Made by a program: the position numbers and the translations under genes. From NCBI RefSeq assembly GCF_029962835.1, contig NC_080584.1:82302862-82366861 (forward strand): a stretch of DNA of 64,000 bases, given 5' to 3'. The notes beneath the pieces were generated by a model. It had not been told where the DNA came from. It saw only the letters and a list, made by a program, of their open reading frames with translations, and did not search any database. Origin of the DNA: Magnolia sinica. Taxonomy: Eukaryota; Streptophyta; Magnoliopsida; Magnoliales; Magnoliaceae. This document shows, piece after piece, positions 22,244 to 34,752 of the stretch (position 1 is the first letter of the stretch; the number at the start of each line of letters is the position of its first letter).

Positions 22244-25200
22244 TGGTTATCGAGCATAACTCGGGAATAACCAAGAACAACATTACATGTCCGCTATGAA
22301 GATTAAGTCCTAAGTTTGGATAGCCTAGCGATCCTTTATTACAGACCCTTAACATGCGTGCCTTGCGAGCCTTTAAGTTGATAGGCACCTTCGCTCTTTC
22401 TTATAGGACGGCGCGGAGGAGAGTGACCCGATCGACTCCCCACCACCACCGGATACGCTCCACCAACTGCGGCTCCCGCACTACCACCTACGACCCTGCT
22501 CCACCACCAGAGATTCCTACCGCTCCCGAGGATGTCGCTCCTCTACCGAGATTCATACCGCCCATCCCGAGGATGCCCCTCCACCGGATACCGGTGCGGA
22601 TCCGACGTATCCGTGAGTGCTTCTCGCCCGAGATCGCCGGCCGTGACGCCGCACTCCGGGGCGAGGCACTCGGTTGTTTCACCGGCCCGAGCAAGAGCGC
22701 GCGAGTGCCCTACTTCGAGAGTTTCGACAGTTTGATCCTGCGAGCCAGAGCCGACAGCAGCTGAGAGGTGGCGGTCCGATGTGGAGAAGATTTTGATACC
22801 ATGTCATGTACGCCGAGCAGCGAGTCTGGTTGGGTTTCTTTTCCAGGGTGAGGCCGAGCACGGTGGACCTCGGTTACCCGCGTCGCAGGTGACTACGTCT
22901 GGACGTGGGATGATTTTATAGATCGATTCGAGGAGCAGTATTTCCCCACATACGACATCCGAGAGCACTAGAGTTCGAGACTTTGGTGTAGGAGACATGC
23001 CGTGGCACAAGACGCGCTCTTTGGGCGCTCGAGGTTTGCGCCATATTGATTGATGATGAGGCGGAAGGCCCGCCGTTTGAGGCGGCCTACGTTACGGCTT
23101 CGAGGCCGTGTGATTGGGCACGAGCCCGACCTTTCGCCGTAGTGGGGGGCTGGGTTTATGAGGAGGGGTGGCGCGCAGCCGACAGAGATCGAGGAGGGGT
23201 CGAAGAGGCGGACCCCCTCCGGCTCCCAGCGCGGCGCGACCACGAGGTACAAGAGCCACCCACCTGATAGAGCACCAGCCCAAAGACCATTTATGGGGAC
23301 TTGTTTTGGATGTGGTGGGCCAGGGCACCACCTGTCTGAGTGCCCTCGCCTCATCTGCAGTAGTCGAGATCACAGCAGCCTCACCTACATCCGTCGAGAG
23401 GACCACGGCCCCGACGGGGGACCTCCGGGGGCCTCCAAAAGCACCCCATCCCAAAACCCACCCCCCCGAGACCCCGGAGCGAGGCGGATAGGCCGCCGCA
23501 GAGGCAGGCAACGGGGACCTCGGAAGGACAGGCACCTCCCCCCCAGCTAGGTTCTACGCGGCCCGACCGCATCATCCGGAGGAGTTGTCGAGGGTATACT
23601 TCCCGTCTGCATGCATCGCCGAGTATTATTTGATTCGCCCTTCTCACTCATTCATGTCCGAGGGTTTCTGCCGATCGACATTCGACAGAGTCTACTAGTG
23701 AGGGATTGCCCGTAGCGACGCCCTTGGGGAAGACCGCAATGTTGGGCCGATTTTCTTGCCCGGTTCTTTTCGGTGATATCTTTTTGCCCACTTGTTTGTG
23801 CTGCCGATGTCAGATTTGACGTTATCTTGGGCATGGATTGGCTTCCGAGTATCACGCTATCTTGTGCTGCGAGGCCACATTTCCCATACCAGCCCGCACC
23901 TTCATCGGCCGAGCCAGGAGAGCCGTTATCTTGCTGATGTCCCGGGCCGAGGAGCCTATTGCCTTGTGTATTGATCGGGTGCCTGTCTGCGACTTCCCGA
24001 CGTGTTCCAAGAGATTCCGGGACCACCACGCTGGCATCTTGAGTTTCAGATTGATCTTATGCCTGATGTCGCGCCTATCTCGAAGGCCCCGTCCCGTATG
24101 GCACCGATGGAGTTGCGTGAGCCACAGACCGTTGGACGAGTTGCGTGAGTTGGGATTTATTCGTCCCAGCAGTTCGCCATTGGGAGCGCCGGTACTCTTC
24201 GTTAGGAAGAAGGATGGCTCGTTGAGGCTCGTGATTACCGCGAGCTCAACCGGTCACGATTAAGAACAAGTACCCGCTCCCAAGGATAGAGATTTATTTG
24301 ATCAGCAGGGTGCATAGTTCTTTTAAAGATTGCGTTCTGGTTATCATCTGATTCGTGTCCGAGAGGAGGACATCCCAAAGACATTCAGGATGCGTATGGT
24401 CATTTTGAGTTTGTTCATGTCCTTTGGATTGACCAATGCACCCGCAGTCTTCATGCATTGATGAACGAGGTCTTTCGCCATATCTCGATCGGTTTGTTGT
24501 GGTCTTCATTGACGACATTCGATATATTCGAGGACCCGTGAGGACCATATGCGACATCTGGAGATCTTGAGACCCTCCGTGCCCACCAACTATATGCGAA
24601 GCCGGAGAAGTGTGAGTTCTCGAGGAGGTGAGATTCCTCGGTCACGTGGTGACGAGGGAAGGTGTCGCGTGGACCCCTCGAAGGTTGAGGCGGTGCGTCA
24701 GTCCCATGACTCCATCCGAGATCCCAGTTTCCTTGGTTTAGCGGGATATTATCGGCGTTTCATTGAGGGCTTCTCCCGTTTTGCAGTTGACCCGGTTGAC
24801 TCGGAAGGGCGCGAAGTTTATTTGGAGTGACGCCCGTGAGCGAGCATTTATGGAGGTGAAGGCCTCACGTCCGCTCCGTCCTCACTCTTCCCCGGGAGTG
24901 ATGGATTCGTGGTATTTACCGATGCTTCGCGTATTGGATTGGGTGTGTCCCGATGCACGGTGACTTAGCATTTGCGTCTCCCCGCAAGGTTCATGAACCG
25001 AACTACCCCACGCACGATTTGGAGCGGGCAGCAGTCTTCGCACCGAAGGTGTGGAGACACTATCTTTATGGGGTTAGGTTCGAGCTCTTCTCGACCACAA
25101 GAGCTTGAAGTATCTATTTTCTCAGCCTGAACTGAGAGAAGCTGGATGGAGCTTTTGAAGGATTATGATTTTGACCTCCAACCACAGGCAAGGCGAATGT

Positions 25201-26763
25201 GGTGGCGGATGCCCTTAGCCGTCCGCCAGCCCAGTGGCACATATGATGATTCGGGAGTGGAAGATGCTCGAGGATATAGCAGAATACGACTTTGATTTTG
25301 GTCGGCTTCTATCGTGCAGTTATCGAGCCTGCCGATTCAACCCTCTCTTGTCGCAAGGGTGATCGAGGCTCCCGATGAGTCGTTACAGGTTACCGAGCGG
25401 GCCGGCATCCGAGAGTCGCAGTTGGAGATGGGTGCTGGTGGGCTTCGCTTTAGAGGCCGATTGTGTGTCCGGAATATTCCTGAGTTACGAGAGATCTTAT
25501 GACCGAGGCACATCGATCGCGGTTTTCCATCCATCCGGCTCGACGAAGATGTACCGTGATATGAGGAGGCTGTATTTTTGGTGATTGCTTGCTTTGTGGC
25601 CGAGTGTGACACATGCCCGCGTGTCAAGGCAGAGACCCCCCCTTGCAGCCGTTGAGCATTCCAACGTGGAAGTGGGAGCACGTATCTCGATTTCATTATG
25701 GGTTTGCCGAGGACTCGGCGCGGTCATGACGATCTGGGTTGTCGTGGGCCGTCTGACGAAGTCGGCACATTTTCTTGCGATTCGTGCGACTTGGCCTTTG
25801 GACCGGCTTGCGAGGTTATTCCTTGAGGAGATTGTGAGACTGCACCTTCGATCATCTTTGACCGAGATCCGAGATTCACGTCTCGGTTCTGGAGGAGCTT
25901 TCAGTTCAGTACATCGTATCATCCGCAACCGATGGGGACCAAAGGGTCAACCAGATCCTTGAGGATATGCTTCGGCTGCGTGATTGACTTTGGTGGTATG
26001 GGATGAGCATCTGCGATTGGGTGAGTTTGCATCAAGAGACAATTGGCATGGCTCCTTTTGAGGCATTATATGGGAGCGTGGATCTCCGAGTTGTTGGACC
26101 GAGGTTGGAGAGCGGCGCTCCTAGGTCCCGAGCTTGTGGGAGACATCGGAGGTTATTGATATTATCGGGGAGGATGCGCAGTGAGCCGCGAAGAGTGTTT
26201 TGATCGCCGCGTCGTCCCTTAGAGTTTGAAGGGGGGACCATGTGTATCTCAAGGTCTCGCCCATGAAGGGCATAGTTAGATTTGGAGCAAAGGGCAAGCT
26301 TGCCCCGAGATTCATAGGACCTTTCGAGATCACCGAGCGCATTGGCGCGTGGCCTATCGGCTTGCCTTACCATCTCGGTTGCAGCGTCCACAATGTTTTT
26401 CACGTCTGTTGAGGAAGTGTGGGTGAGACATAGTTCCTGTTCGACTGGCGGCCGTTGGAGGTTCGTGAGGACGCTTCTTACATTGAGCGGCCGCGTATCC
26501 TTGATCGGAAGGAGCAGTCCTTGAACTAAGGTCATTCCCTTGGTGAAGGTTCGGTGGGGTCCATTCTCTGGATGAGGCATCTTGGGAGCGCGAGGCCGAG
26601 ATTCAAGAGCGCAATCCCCTCTTCGATGATTGATTGTATGTTGTATGTTATAGGTTGTCTCGTATTTATATGGCGATGCCTTGCTTCCTCTTCTATTATG
26701 ATTTATATTTTCTTGTGTTGATTGTTTAAATTTCGAGGACGAAATTTTTATTTGGTGGGGAGA
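22244..26763 (+). mobile_element. Internal (gag-pol) region of the gypsy element, heavily broken
   Basis: Order of recognisable parts: primer-binding-like site, gag with a zinc knuckle, a protease-like region, reverse transcriptase, RNase H, integrase and a short tail (an FEDEIF-like end common in Ty3/gypsy elements) before the purine tract. It is not functional as it stands. Confidence 0.85.
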
Positions 26764-29700
26764 GGTAAGACCCGTGTCCTAACCGACCATTTCTTAGCTT
26801 GCGGTCCTTGGCAAATTCGGCAACCTTCGCACCGATCGGTGTTTGCGCACGATCCTAGGCCGTCCCGCCCCGACGCGGCGATCCGAAAGTTGTATCATGC
26901 GACGCGCTGCCGCCCGGTTCCAACGCCGTGACTTGCCCGAACCGATACTGTAAGAAGATGCCGATCGCGTTTATTGAAGAAACACCGCGTTGGGATTTCG
27001 AGGGAATCTCTACACAATAAGTCCCATCAATCATCATTAAATGCAACCTTATCTCAAGTACAACAACCCATACCCCTTTCTTCACAAAGTCAACTCTCTC
27101 TCTCTTCACCCATCCCTCCTTTACTCACTTTTCAAACAAACCCATGCCCCATTAATTACACCCATCACTCCATCACCTCATATCACTCCCATCCTCTCAT
27201 TTTCTCTCTCATTTTCTCATATCTCTCCAAGCAACCCCAAGCCCAAACGTCCAAGCTTCCTCTCCCTCTCAAGTGTGGTCCACCTTCCATCATCCATCTA
27301 CACCCTCCCATCTCTCATCCTCACCATCAAGAGTCCATCATCCTCCATCAAAGTTGAAGCTGAGGGGCATTGGAGTCTAAGAGACCAAGAAGAAGGAAGA
27401 TAGGGTGGGTGTTTTATAGGCTTAGAATTTGTTTATTTTTGATGGACCAAGTGGGGCCTACCGATTGATGGTATGAATCCCACTTGGAACCCACTTGATA
27501 TGTGTATTGATGTAGGTATTTGAGGGGCCCATAGTGGCGGGGCCCCTCCATCACTCGTCTCTCTCTCTCTCTCCTTTTCCTTATTGTGGGCCACCTTGAT
27601 GTACAATATATCCGAACCATCCATCCAGTAGGCCGTCCAGGCTGTTCAACCAGAGCCCACCCTTGTTGCCGGCTTGGACAAACCCTGATGTAGGGAACAT
27701 ACAAATATCACTTTGATTCAAAGTTGGTAGGGCCACACAAATGTGGACCCCACCCTGATATGTATACACATGTGTAGCACGTCCACACCCTCCTAATCAG
27801 AGCCTAGATGGGCAGATCCAACAGCCTAAGTCTGCAGATCAACCTGCTGCTGGACTGATGTCCAGCACTGTTGAATCTTGTATTATATTATATAATAATA
27901 ATTATTATATTACTATATAGTATATAATATTGTGGTGGCCCCACTTTGTGAATGAAGCCAAGCCGTCCGCCCACCTGGATAGAACCATGGGACCCACCTT
28001 GGTGTATTGTTGTGGCCGCACCATCCAAAGGACGGTGGGCCCTGACGATGTACGTGGGATATATCCATACCGTCTAGCCCTTTGGGCGGTGGACCAGCCA
28101 TGATGTATGTCTTCCATACTCTCCATCCATCTGCCTTGGACGTGGGGCCTGCCCCACACGTGTGACACATGTGGGCAGGTGGGACCCACATTGATGCAAG
28201 TGTCTTCTATCCACACGTTCTGGCCGCCGTAAAACACCTATACCGTCCAAACTTGGTGTACGTGGGAGCTTATCATGATGTCTGCGTTTCATCCATGCTA
28301 CTGGACGCCACCATGGTGTATGTCATTATCCACATCGTTAACCTGGTGGGTCCCATCTGGAACCGCAATGATGCATGGGTTTTATCGGCACCATCCATCA
28401 GGTGGGGCCCACCTTGATGTTTGTGTTGCATAAAAACCATCCATCCATTTATAGTAGGGATGGATGTGCATCACATCTAGACTGTCCATTCCAGGGGCCC
28501 TGCCATGATGGATGTGTTTCGTCCAGCAGCCGTGGACGTTGAAGCCCCCCACATTCCCACACACACGTACATATATTTTAATGTGTATATATATATTAGT
28601 GATATTGTGTTGGTGGGCCACTCCTACGTGGGACCCACCTTTAAACATGTTATATGCACCGAGTATGGCACCTCCTGCCATTGTACAGGGGTATAATATG
28701 TAATATTATATTATATAGTACATGGCCACTACGTGGACCGCACCGTGACGCATGGTTCTATCTACACCGTCCAGTTGCTGGACGGTGCAGCAAGTATGGC
28801 AGCCACGCCGTCCATCCATTTTACGGGCGGTCCACCGTGATGAAAGCCAAGCCGTCCAGCCATCTGACATGCACACAACCCCACCATGATGTATATTTTG
28901 TATCCACACCGCCCATTTGGTGGGCCACTGTTTGGCATGGACCCCCCTCTCAAAAATCAGGCCAATCCAGCGCTCGGGCGGCCCACATCACAAGAAATTT
29001 CTGGGTCCACAGAAGTTTCAGATCAAGCTGAAATTTGTTGTTCCCCTCCTCCCTGGCCCGTGTGACCTTATGAATAGGTTGGATTTCAAATAAATATTAT
29101 GGTGGGCCCTAGGCCCATGTGGTGGAGCCATATTGATGTATTTCTGGCCATTGGGGAGGCCCACCTTGATATATATATAAGGCCCATGAGGTTAGGCCCA
29201 TTTGATGTATTGGTGGCCCGATGTCGAGGCCCACTCTGATATATATAAAGGCCATGTTACGAGACCCATTGTGATGTTTTCAAAGGCTCATGGAGTATGA
29301 CCCATTGCAATGTACATAAGGCCCACTAATGCGGCCCACTTGATTTATATAAGGCCCATATGAGATGGCCCATTTGATGTATCTGAGAACTATGGGTCGA
29401 GGCCCAATGAGATGTATATTAGTCCATTGCAATGTGTGATTTCCTATGGTTGTGTAATGGTACTTTATGGCGGGCTATGCCTTGGGAACAATGTTGGTTT
29501 GACGTCCACATTGTAAGGACAATGTTGGTTAAATGTCCGCATTGTCACACTCCTTAAGGCCACTGATAGGTTCATACTTATACTCTGCAGGCCGTCTAGG
29601 CCCATTTCTGTGATACGCAGAGCCCATCCCTATATGCATGTTTAGTATAGATCCATGGTTCATGATCATTCGCATCATATGTATGCCTGACGTGAGGAGT

Positions 29701-30786
29701 GACCGATCATAGCATATGCCTTTGGGCCGATTGTTCCTGATAGGGGGAGTTGCCCCATATAAGTGCATGGTACATGCAAGATTGATAGATAGTATGACTC
29801 ATGCACTTGCATTTTTGTGATTATAGTTACTTTATGCCCTAGCGACCATGCCTCCACTGATACATCGTGGATGGCAGGATCGAGACCGAAAATATTTGAT
29901 TCTAGATACGGGCACCATAGATGTCCCCGGGTGAAAATCCCTAAACCCGATGGTACCGAGGATGACTCCAATGTCGAGACCGAGTGGATATATGGCGCAT
30001 GAGGGCCGAATACCGAGGCCGTGTCTCCCACCGTGTCGGTTGAAAGGAGTGTGGCCTTACTCGCCCGAGGGTAGGGGGCAATACTAGGCCGAGTTTGACC
30101 AGCTCGCGAATGGGTCCGCTATCGACGTGGATAGGTATTGGCGACTATTGGTCGCGGATAGTGAGGTTTCTTACGCCATTTGGACTGTGAGAGCGACAGG
30201 GCCATTTGGAGTGTATTGAACCCCTGATTATCCCGAATGAGAACCGTCCGATACATGTTGAGGATTGGCATGCTTGAGTTGCATTTCACATCGCATGGGA
30301 TGGCATTCATATCTTGCACCGCATAGCCTTGGGGATTGCATTCATGTGCCCATTACCATGTTTCCACATCACTCTGACCTTGCATTTTGAGTACGTTTAT
30401 ATTGCGCACACACTTACACCACCCTCTAAGCTTTCCATAAGCTTATGCACGATTGATGCGTGCAGGTGACGCCAGGACGTAGTCGCAGCCATAGTCTCGT
30501 TGAGCGTGCAGCCGAGCTTCTGGAGTTCTGTTTCTTTTGTTTCATTGTATTTTCCTTTTCTTTCGCATTGTACTTAAAAAGTTTTTGATCTTAGTGGATT
30601 TTGTGGTGGTGTTCTTGTGGTTATTGTTTGTGGGTTATGCTTTTGTTATGCTCATTATGATTCAGACTGATGACTTGAAATCCTCCTTGTAGTATCCCAG
30701 GATCGGAACCTGGTGAATGGGTGCCGGGATCCGAAAATGGGGTTCTACGGGGCTGTGAGCCCGGTTTCCGAGTTCGGGGCGTGACA
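26764..30786 (+). repeat. 3' LTR of the gypsy element
   Basis: Same architecture as the 5' LTR and the same GGGCGTGACA end. Length is about 95 bp less than the 5' LTR. The stretch 27015-27400 matches 18412-18797 without visible difference, while GC-rich parts at the start and near 29700-30300 differ mainly by small length changes. Confidence 0.9.
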
Positions 30787-30791
30787 TCTTC

Positions 30792-32045
30792 CCTGAGAGG
30801 AATGCTGCCAGATGTATGCGTACTTCATGGAGTTCAATGAAGCATGCATGCACCTTTAATCCTGCTACTGTTGGGCTTGAATCAGCTGCCTGAAGGGCTG
30901 GAGAAGGCCTAAAGAATGCTGCTACCTGCTGTTTGACACAGGAACTGCCTGCTGTTAATCTTGTGCACATCCCTGATAACTCTAGGCTCTTCAGCTCTGG
31001 CAAACTGCATTGCTCAACAACCACCAGACAACACTAAACAATCAAGGGAAAAAAATCTACTTTCTCCTTCACATGAACTCGTAAAGGATCTCAAGTTACA
31101 AGATTATCACCTTCGCATTTTCTTCGCAATGCTTTACAACTGCTAAAATGTTTGAGTAATGACCAGCAGGCCAGGTTCTGAACCAGCAACTACGGTTGAA
31201 GGAGCCTGAACGCTTGCGTTTTCAGCAGGTAATGGTGTGATCAAGGCCAAACTAATAAGAATGGATCGGCACCAAGCAACAGAAGCATGCTGATGTGGGT
31301 CTGTAGATGATGTTTGTTCAATTTGAAATAGTCACCTTGAAGTAGAAGCTCAATTTGAAACAAGGTATTTGAAGTAAAAGTTGTCGTGTCATGCACAAAC
31401 AGTAATAATAATAGTAAAAATTCATTTGAAGAGGAACTTCAGGCATGTATGGTCAAGCTATCCTACCTGATTATCACTGTGGCCCACATGGCTAGCAGAG
31501 CTGCCTGATTTCCTGGCCATTTGGGACACATGAACTGGTGGTGTACAAGAACTACCATAAGTACAAAAACCAAAAGGTATCAAATTCAAATTCAGTGAAA
31601 TCATGAAAGTAGAAGTTTCAGTTGTCTAGACCATTGATCTATTAAAGGGATAATCACATGGAATCACTCCAATGGGGATTTTCATGGCATCGCATCACAC
31701 CATAAGAAAGAATCAGTTGTACCTAGGATTCAATGAAACCCAAAATTCTGTTGTCACTCTTCAACAAGCAGTGCTAGTCGATTGATCTTGAACACCTCTA
31801 GCAATGAACCAAACCATAAACATACTTTTGTTTCTACAGGAACAGAATAACAACCTGTAACAACAAAACACCATTTTTTAGTGTCTGGGTGACCCCATGG
31901 AAAAACATGTTAAATTCTAGCTAATACATGTTAAATTCTATAGAAAACCAGATCTATAGATAAATCCTAGAGAGAGGAAGTAAGAAGCAGAACACATCGG
32001 TTACAAATCTGTGGGTATGGGTAGGGTACAACATAACCTAATTAT
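30792..32045. other. No gene seen between the gypsy element and the sulfite reductase fragment
   Basis: AT-rich DNA with short open frames only. Nothing recognisable on either strand; the missing upstream exons of the alkenal reductase were looked for here and not found. The right half of the gypsy target duplication is at 30787-30791. Confidence 0.4.
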
Positions 32046-32049
32046 GCCA

Positions 32050-32673
32050 GCCCAGATAGCTCTTGAATTCCCACTCTGGTTACTCTTGGAAGGGCTCAAG
32101 CTTCTTTCCATAATACTGCTCAGCAACAGTCCTGAACTTCTCGATTCCCCATTCATTGATCAAATACTTCATTCTACTGTATTTCTGGTCATCCCGTCTC
32201 CCATTCTCTCACTGTGTAACGACAATTGCTTTGACAACAAACAATATATCCTCTTTCAAAACATAACCCAGTGGCTCACCCAGACGAGGGAAAGTGGTCT
32301 CAATCCTATGGGCTCTTCCCATACCACCTCCAACCTACAATTCCATGATGGAATTAAGCATTGATAATGGTAAATAAATCAAATTAGATAAGCCAGAAAG
32401 CAGAGACAAGGCATACACAAAAATCATTTTTGTCTTACGTAAATGTTAAAACCTTGAGGTTCCCCTTCGGAATTAGAAACTACTACAACACCGATGTCAT
32501 TTGTGAGAATATCTACTGAGTTGTCTGTGGGATCTGTCACTGCAATCTTGAACTTCCGAGTCAGGAACTGGGTGCCGTAAATGGGCTCCGGAGAATCAGG
32601 AAAGTTCATGCCATGGGAATTGTCATTTTGAGCCTTCACCACTTCCATGGTCAAGTATCTCCTATACAGATAC
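32050..32673 (-). pseudogene. Two-exon fragment of ferredoxin-sulfite reductase
   Basis: Exon 32439-32673 (minus) reads [40 protein letters not shown] and [20 protein letters not shown] up to GFNIY and a GTAAGA donor. The second exon, from 32334 downwards after a TAG acceptor, reads [39 protein letters not shown], a stop, then [20 protein letters not shown] and YYGKKLEPF. Both match the middle of plant sulfite reductase (plastid siroheme / iron-sulfur enzyme reducing sulfite to sulfide); the junction Y/VGGG is correctly phased. There are two in-frame stops in the second exon and neither the transit peptide nor the iron-sulfur cysteine exons are present, so it is a dead fragment. It lies just downstream of the transposase genes of element A, in the same orientation, as captured cargo. 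Confidence 0.85.
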
Positions 32674-32921
32674 CTGAAAATAGGCAACAACAATGCAGTG
32701 TTAGCCAAACTGGTAGAGTCTACTTTCAGTAAAGTGTTTTTTCTGTGATATAATTCCTTACCATGCAGTGATGATCGAAGCCATCAACACATTTGTCAAA
32801 AACCTGCATTATATCTATCATGTTCAGTCTATAGAAACAACTAATCAAGTAAGCTATACAATCAAAACATATATATAGTCCAAAAAGGTTAAGTGTCCAA
32901 AAAAGTATTAAACTATTGTTG

Positions 32922-34600
32922 CTAATCAGTGAACTCAGTAAAGCAATAATGCCATGCAACAAATGGGCCAATTCCAACTTTGCCTAAAGTCGAATGATAT
33001 CCGTCTGGCTCGGGCAATTCGACGTCTCCTTTGATAATGACATCAATGGCAACCTTGTAAAGATCTTCCTGAAGAGGTTTGCCATGAATCATTTGGGGTC
33101 CATCTGCCCAAATAACTCGCCCTTGAGCAACGAGCTCTTTACGCCAAGAGTACAACTTGCATGGCCGCATTCTCTCTACACATTGATGATTGCCAACTGA
33201 GGGTCCACCAGTCAATTGTGGATTCTCCGGTTGAATCGAATCCATGTGTTGCTGCTGTAATAAAGTTCCACACCATGTGTTATATACGATAATTGAAAAA
33301 AATAATTTATTACTATTTAAATTTTAAAAAGAAGGATTTCAATAAAAATTGACCTAAATCATCTCTTTGATACCCCCAATTTGGTCCATAAGAAAATCTA
33401 TTTTAGAAGATAGCTCTTGAATTTTGAACGATTGGTCTTGAATTGTGGATGATTGCTCTTCTACTTTTCCTTTATATGAAGAGATTTTTTCAAGAGCTGC
33501 AGCGGACCCCCTAATTTGTGATTGGGAAACGGTGGTCCCAACACCTCGAACACAACCCCTTATATCAGGACTAAACACTTGAGTCAATGGATCGTTGAGG
33601 ATGTCGTGGGAATTATTTCATTCGCTAGCAAGTAACTCTTTGACTTTTTCCTATAATATTATACAATTACATAAGTAATATATTGACACTAAATTTCAAT
33701 TCTATAAACTTAATTTTAAGACAACGAGATTACCACATGTGAAGCTGCATTACTGTGAACAGAACCATCCTTTCTTGTATGGGTTTTAATCCATACTTCA
33801 GTCTTACTAATCAGGGTGTCTCCATCTTTCTTTTGGCGTTGCTATATTTGAATGAATTTTACATTGTTGTTATTAAGAATACAAGGCAACTAAAAAATTT
33901 AAGTTACATATAACTATTAATACTTACCATTTCTTCCTCGATTCTCGCGTGGCCATGCCTACCACTCGTATGGTAAATTTTTAAATTTTTCCTATTCTCG
34001 GCATTTTTTTTCCTTTGTTCTACAATTCTGGGATCCGAATTATGTTCAATGAACATTTCCCAATCTTCAGGCCTAACTCTTGGTGGATGGTTGTTTAATT
34101 TGGAATCAAGATTTGAATGAGGATCAAGGTACTTCATCCTCAATTTACACTTGTACTTCCTGAACATATCGGACATGCTTTTAAAGCATTTCTCCTTGTA
34201 AGACTGAGGAATAACAAACTCGTCCTACAAGAAAATTCGAGATTGAATTTAGTTGAAGCAAAAAAAGAATAATGATTAATTTATATCATAAGAAATTTTG
34301 TTGTATCTTACTTGCAAGAGCTTCCAAAGTTCTTCTTTCTTACTCATTGGCACTGCACGCCAATCCTTGATGGCAATAGAGACATGGGTGCAAACCAACT
34401 CTCCACTTCTTGTAGTCAACCTATGTGAGTGTTCGCCCACAGGTAGTCCAAATGCATTTAAGTTGATTACAGGCCTATTTTTTTATGACGAAGAAGTTCC
34501 TAACACATACAAAACTTATGTTGTATAAAAATAATATTATTTAAAACAATGTATTAAATAATAAGGTAATGAAGGAATTGTATTTACCTGCATTTTTTTA
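32922..34600 (-). pseudogene. TNPA-like (Transposase_24, Ptta/En/Spm) protein gene of element A, multi-exon
   Basis: Exon-like blocks on the minus strand: about 34320-34600 (GEHSHRLTTRSGELVCTHVS then IAIKDWRAVPMSKKEELWKL, followed by a GTAAGA donor), 33930-34229 (MSDMFRKYKCKLRMKYLDPH, PPRVRPEDWEMFIEHNSDPR, KKNAENRKNLKIYHTSGRHG), about 33745-33840, 33358-33650 (a coiled-coil-like QSSTIQDQSFKIQELSSKID) and 32922-33250 (ending VELPEPDGYHSTLGKVG then GPFVAWH). This is the plant transposase family PF03004 that forms the second gene of CACTA elements and binds subterminal repeats. At least one in-frame stop is present, so it is probably inactive, though damage is light. It lies downstream of the TNP2-like gene, the usual CACTA order. 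Confidence 0.85.
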
Positions 34601-34752
34601 TGCATGTGCTTGTGAAGTTGACATGTTCTCCTCGACTATTGACATGTCCCAGCTCACCTATAGACACAAATTTATATAAGAAGAAATCATCATACAAATA
34701 GAAATTCATTTATCAAATGAATCAACACAAAGTATGAAAACAAAAAAATTAC

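Larger units (their letters stand above)
18126..30786 (+). mobile_element. Ty3/gypsy LTR retrotransposon with 4.1-kb LTRs, both ends present (fossil)
   Basis: The 5' LTR is 18126-22243 and the 3' LTR 26764-30786; the whole is flanked by the 5-bp duplication TCTTC (18121-18125 and 30787-30791). A primer-binding-like site (TGGTTATCGAGC, 22244-22255, close to the initiator-tRNA-Met type) follows the 5' LTR and a purine tract (about 26750-26763) precedes the 3' LTR. The 4.5-kb interior holds gag with a CCHC knuckle (CFGCGGPGHHLSEC, about 23305-23350), reverse transcriptase (about 24080-24830, [12 protein letters not shown]), RNase H, then integrase (about 25550-26100). That order is Ty3/gypsy; the long LTRs suggest a Tekay/Del-like chromovirus (inference). 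The coding region is badly broken, in at least ten places. The LTRs share long stretches without any difference, so the insertion is young. Confidence 0.92.
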
